From Desulfurococcales archaeon (GTDB lineage Archaea > Thermoproteota > Thermoprotei_A > Sulfolobales > NBVN01): a stretch of 8,262 bases of DNA. This document shows, one piece after another, positions 6,237-8,262 of this stretch. Where the stretch lies: assembly GCA_023255965.1 (NCBI GenBank), contig JAGDWE010000054.1, positions 1-8,262 on the forward strand, written 5' to 3'. Position numbers and translations under genes: made by a program. The notes beneath the pieces were generated by a model. The model was not told the DNA's origin, ran no database searches, and saw only the letters and a list, made by a program, of their open reading frames with translations. Positions within the stretch are counted from its first letter, which is position 1, and every line of letters begins with the position of its first letter.

Positions 6237-6574
6237 TACGGATCAGCTCACCGCTCTGCATTACTTCCTAAAAAGGATAATACCAATAACTTAAAAAGCT
6301 TTTTATAGTCCCCTACCTAGACAAGATCTTTTATTGGTTGTTGTATCTAGGAACTTCCGTCATCAGTCTTTTGATTACACATTAGACTGCCTAACACTCC
6401 TCCAACTTTAATGCTATGGACATGTACATGACTAGTGCACTATCTAATCTGCATTACTTCATGATGTATATAAACCCTAATTGAAGTTGAGCTTCGTAGC
6501 GGGCTGTAGGTGAATTGCGATGATTTAACTTATGGGGTCGTTGGAGGTCATCGGGCTAATGGATCTTAATTTAT
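6237..6574. other. Gene-poor intergenic region with short repeats and palindromes
   Basis: I see no gene in these 338 bases. They contain the aspS-operon promoter element and an inverted repeat CCTAGACAA (6316-6324) / TTG-TA-TCTAGG (6341-6351). There is also an exact 13-base direct repeat TCTGCATTACTTC at 6255-6267 and 6448-6460, and the palindrome CATGTACATG at 6421-6430. A plus-strand TATATAAA at 6465-6472 is not followed by a recognisable ORF. It may be a decayed sequence or an unrecognised RNA. Confidence 0.4.
6291..6308 (-). promoter_or_regulatory. Palindromic TATA-rich element before the KH protein-aspS operon
   Basis: AAAAAGCTTTTT (6293-6304) is a perfect 12-base palindrome. With its flanks it reads TATAAAAAGCTTTTTAA on the minus strand. 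A TATA box here would start transcription about 30-40 bases before GTG 6236, leaving a short leader with a GGTGA ribosome-binding site. Its symmetry could let it act in both directions. Confidence 0.45.
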
Positions 6575-7177
6575 TTATATCTCTATATTGGCATGTAGCC
6601 TCCTTAAATCTTCTTCGGTCTTACCCAACCTAATCATTAATTCGGGTATCAAGGCGTCTAAGAGCACCATGGCAGTCAACTCAAATAATGTGCCTAGGGG
6701 TGCTAGTGGTTCATAGATGCCCATTAATTGCCTCAGGTGGTAGTCGTTCTCGCTACTTACCTTAGTCCTACCGGGTATCTCGACAACCAAGTCTGCCAGG
6801 TTAGCTAATGGTGAATTAATGTAAGTTGTCAGGGCCACTACCTTAGCGTTAACGGACTTAGCCGCCTCAGCTACTGTAACCACTAGCCTGGTCCTACCTG
6901 ACCCCGATATGGCTACTAATACGTCATTGGCCCTAAGCGGCGGCACTATCGTGTCGCCTAAAACGTATACATTAAAACCTAGATGCATTAACCTCATGGC
7001 GAAGGCCCTACCTATTAAGCCGGATCTACCGGCACCGACGACTAATACCTTCCTTCCCTCATTATAGGTGGCTAGGAGTAAATTTATGAAGTCCTCAAAC
7101 TGAAATTCCTTTATATTTTTAGTGGAGTTCAATATGTACGTAGCTATGGTGAATACGGACTCCTTAAATACCTTAAT
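6575..7177 (-). CDS. hxlB: 6-phospho-3-hexuloisomerase, probable ATT start
   Basis: This SIS-domain enzyme interconverts D-arabino-3-hexulose 6-phosphate and fructose 6-phosphate. In archaea this step serves formaldehyde fixation and, in reverse, ribose phosphate supply. Counting from the TTG at 7132, GAGRSG is at 33-38, FAMRLMHLGF at 44-53, ISGSGRT at 75-81, and EPLAPLGTLFE at 141-151. The C-terminal HANIE is also present. These are textbook family signatures, including the Glu and His regarded as catalytic. The TTG start would leave only 32 residues before GAGRSG, whereas relatives have about 47. The frame is open upstream to a stop at 7196-7198 without ATG, GTG or TTG. ATT 7177 followed by AAG adds 15 residues (KVFKESVFTIATYI) and restores the normal spacing, giving 200 residues. 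No hexulose-phosphate synthase or Fae gene is in the window. Confidence 0.92.
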   Translation of the reverse strand: MKVFKESVFTIATYILNSTKNIKEFQFEDFINLLLATYNEGRKVLVVGAGRSGLIGRAFAMRLMHLGFNVYVLGDTIVPPLRANDVLVAISGSGRTRLVVTVAEAAKSVNAKVVALTTYINSPLANLADLVVEIPGRTKVSSENDYHLRQLMGIYEPLAPLGTLFELTAMVLLDALIPELMIRLGKTEEDLRRLHANIEI

Positions 7178-7196
7178 CCTATATCCCGTAGGAAAT

Positions 7197-7219
7197 TAAG
7201 TTTAAGAGATAATTTAAAT
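7197..7219 (-). promoter_or_regulatory. TATA-like elements before the hexuloisomerase gene
   Basis: Two A/T boxes lie on the minus strand: ATTTAAAT at 7212-7219 and CTTAAAC near 7200-7206. The first would give a start about 12 bases before ATT 7177. The second would give a leaderless start almost exactly on it. Either fits initiation upstream of TTG 7132. Confidence 0.35.
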
Positions 7220-7441
7220 CTATCTTATGTTAGAGGCTTTTACGCCCTTCTTAGTGCCTAACTTGCTTCTAGTCGTCTCTAAACGCCTTTAGTAGCTATT
7301 AGGTACGCTGAGGCGGTGTCGAGGATCATTAAACCGTATTGGCCGCTGGTTCCATAGATCCGCGGGGCTCTGGGTCCTAAGCAACTGCGGTGAGGGCTCG
7401 CGGGCGGCGCGATGAGCTACATGCAGCGATCAAAGGTAATT

Positions 7442-7505
7442 AAAAATGACGAGAGGTCGCGGTATGTGGGGAACGCTAGATAGCGATCCTCTAGGTAGTC
7501 GGCAG
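7442..7505 (-). ncRNA. Candidate small RNA with promoter, hairpin and T-run
   Basis: On the minus strand a TATA-like TTATTTAAG (7525-7533) would start a transcript near 7500-7505. The transcript would contain AGAGGATCGC (7492-7483) and GCGACCTCT (7460-7452), which pair as a 9-bp stem with one bulged base around a 22-base loop. Six bases later comes a five-T run (7446-7442), consistent with an archaeal terminator. The predicted RNA is about 60 bases. An alternative is a leader or attenuator, or chance structure. Confidence 0.3.
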
Positions 7506-7524
7506 TCTTTAAGGTACTATATCC

Positions 7525-7533
7525 CTTAAATAA
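7525..7533 (-). promoter_or_regulatory. TATA-like box upstream of the candidate small RNA
   Basis: TTATTTAAG on the minus strand, preceded by purine-rich TAGG, is spaced about 26 bases before a G at 7500 to 7503. It does not precede an ORF at suitable distance, which is why it is linked to the candidate RNA at 7442-7505. Confidence 0.3.
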
Positions 7534-7583
7534 CCTACGCTATAACGAATGATGGATAATAACTATCAACGAGTAGGAGAGCT

Positions 7584-7607
7584 CTAGTACTAGTGAAATA
7601 CTAGTGA
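7584..7607. repeat. Two TACTAGTGA direct repeats at 11-bp spacing, with palindromes
   Basis: TACTAGTGA occurs at 7588-7596 and again at 7599-7607, an 11-base period of roughly one helical turn. The first copy overlaps the palindrome CTAGTACTAG (7584-7593). This arrangement is typical of a regulator binding site, but no partner protein can be assigned. Confidence 0.4.
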
Positions 7608-7683
7608 GATGGTTATACGGATTAAGCATCGCTGAGGTTATATCCCCTACATCATAAGTTACTAGAGGTAACGATGTTCGACA

Positions 7684-8040
7684 TCACTTGGGTTTACTTA
7701 AGTATTTAGCTAGGTGGTTGATGAAGCTTACTACTTTATCCTTCTCGTTGCCTTTAAACCATGAAATCAATTCTTCGGATGTAGGTGGGTTGTTCATTCC
7801 TAACTTCCTTGAGAAAGCAATTAGTGTTGCAAGGAATGAATTAGCGAGTAGCTCGCTGCCTAATACCTTAACTAACAACATGTAAAACGTTTGGGGGTCA
7901 TTGATAACTAATTCGTACACGTCATTACAGTATTGAGAGAACCTAATCCTGAAGGCGATATGATATAGTGGACCAAAGGTGTAGTCAAGCCATGAATCAA
8001 TAACCCTCATAACGTGGTTCCTTACTTTTTGGTTTTGCAT
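7684..8040 (-). CDS. Small helical protein, possible NitrOD5-type domain
   Basis: This 118-residue protein has no signal peptide or clear membrane segment. The pattern runs VIDSWLDYTFGPLYHIAF (13-30), then NDPQTFYMLLVKVLGSELL (47-65) and LIAFSRKLGM (73-82). It resembles the small all-helical NitrOD5-type domains of archaea (an acidic helix, 'DP..F...L....G', a final helix ending in R/K.G), which are found alone or as outputs of signalling proteins. That match is from memory of the pattern and is tentative. A charged C-terminal helix (about 88-114) follows. The ATG is supported by a TATA-like GATTTACG about 26 bases upstream, implying a leaderless mRNA. It stands alone next to a long non-coding region, and its function is unknown. 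Confidence 0.7.
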   Translation of the reverse strand: MQNQKVRNHVMRVIDSWLDYTFGPLYHIAFRIRFSQYCNDVYELVINDPQTFYMLLVKVLGSELLANSFLATLIAFSRKLGMNNPPTSEELISWFKGNEKDKVVSFINHLAKYLSKPK

Positions 8041-8062
8041 ATAACCACCGACGCATAATAGT

Positions 8063-8072
8063 ACGTAAATCT
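8063..8072 (-). promoter_or_regulatory. TATA-like box for the small helical protein
   Basis: AGATTTACGT on the minus strand is centred about 27 bases before the ATG at 8040, the spacing of a leaderless archaeal gene. The remaining bases up to 8262 show no gene I can support. Confidence 0.35.
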
Positions 8073-8262
8073 CAAGATCCCTAGGTTGGTATTTAACCCA
8101 ATGTAAATAAGCTTTGTTGTAATTGTAAGTTATCTAGGCTTAATTATCAACCATGATAGCTATGTAATACCGTAGTTGGAGACCGTTGTTTAAGTGATTT
8201 TGGATTTCTCCGGCTATTTCGGATCTTCAAGAGCATCTTAGTATGAGCACATGTGATGCGCT

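Larger units (their letters stand above)
7178..7683. other. Long intergenic region with GC-rich block, hairpin and phased repeats
   Basis: This is about 500 bases without a supported protein gene between the hexuloisomerase and the small helical protein. The region from about 7310 to 7480 is much richer in G and C than the rest of the window and includes words such as CCGCGGGG, GCTCGCGGGCGGCGCG and GGTCGCGG. In an AT-moderate hyperthermophile that often marks structured RNA. No tRNA, SRP RNA or RNase P signature could be recognised on either strand. Confidence 0.45.

Noticed and set aside
6340..6370. Possible C/D box sRNA on the minus strand (CTGATGA near 6361-6367)
   Set aside because: A C-box-like word is present but no D or D' box (CTGA) occurs at a usable distance.
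6416..6484. Plus-strand 22-codon ORF (MDMYMTSALSN...)
   Set aside because: It is too short, has no homology that I recognise, and runs over palindromes and a TATA-like box.
7279..7414. Minus-strand open stretch ending in a protein-like C-terminus (…GQYGLMILDTASAYLIA…)
   Set aside because: It starts right after a stop, lacks a good start, and uses CGC/CCC/CGG codons unlike the neighbours. I could not assign a family, so I do not call it a pseudogene.
7412..7483. Plus-strand 23-codon ORF beginning ATG AGC TAC ATG
   Set aside because: It is very short, has no promoter or ribosome-binding support, overlaps the candidate hairpin, and has no recognisable similarity.
7300..7500. RNase P RNA or SRP RNA
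   Set aside because: The GC-rich composition prompted a look on both strands, but the universally conserved RNase P words and the SRP helix 8 motif were not found.

Overview
The window looks like a piece of a thermophilic crenarchaeal chromosome (Thermoproteota, most likely Thermoproteales such as the Caldivirga/Vulcanisaeta/Thermocladium group). This rests on the protein families present, heavy use of AGG and TTA/CTA codons, GTG and TTG starts, and TATA-like boxes about 22-30 bases before start codons, which suggests leaderless mRNAs. No tRNA, rRNA, CRISPR array or intact mobile element was found. The genus-level guess is inference.

Positions 72-2935 (minus strand) hold a pterin-biosynthesis block: mptE-like 6-hydroxymethyl-dihydropterin pyrophosphokinase, overlapping an mptG-like beta-ribofuranosylaminobenzene 5'-phosphate synthase, then an amidohydrolase-fold protein that has lost its metal ligands. 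A DUF447-type flavoprotein-like gene runs divergently at 2926-3642. mptE and mptG make the two halves of the tetrahydromethanopterin skeleton, so the block suggests a methanopterin-type C1 carrier in an organism without other signs of methanogenesis here. A 6-phospho-3-hexuloisomerase at 6575-7177 belongs to the formaldehyde/ribulose-monophosphate route that in archaea often meets methanopterin chemistry.

Positions 3643-3866 are a convergent intergenic stretch, richer in G and C and hairpin-rich, with its own TATA-like box. It may encode a structured RNA or be the relic of an IS200/IS605 right end. Next, on the minus strand, come an Lrp/AsnC regulator, aspartyl-tRNA synthetase, and a NusA/KH-like protein that forms a tight operon with aspS.

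Positions 6237-6574 and 7178-7683 are gene-poor. The second holds a candidate minus-strand small RNA (promoter-like box, 9-bp hairpin, T-run), a GC-rich block, and a phased 9-bp direct repeat. The last gene (7684-8040) is a small helical protein resembling stand-alone NitrOD5-type domains. Positions 8041-8262 show only a likely promoter.

The most unusual observation is that two genes, the Lrp regulator and the hexuloisomerase, have conserved N-termini extending in frame upstream of the first ATG/GTG/TTG. In both, the best-placed start is ATT followed by AAG. The second is the amidohydrolase-fold pseudoenzyme tied to the pterin genes.
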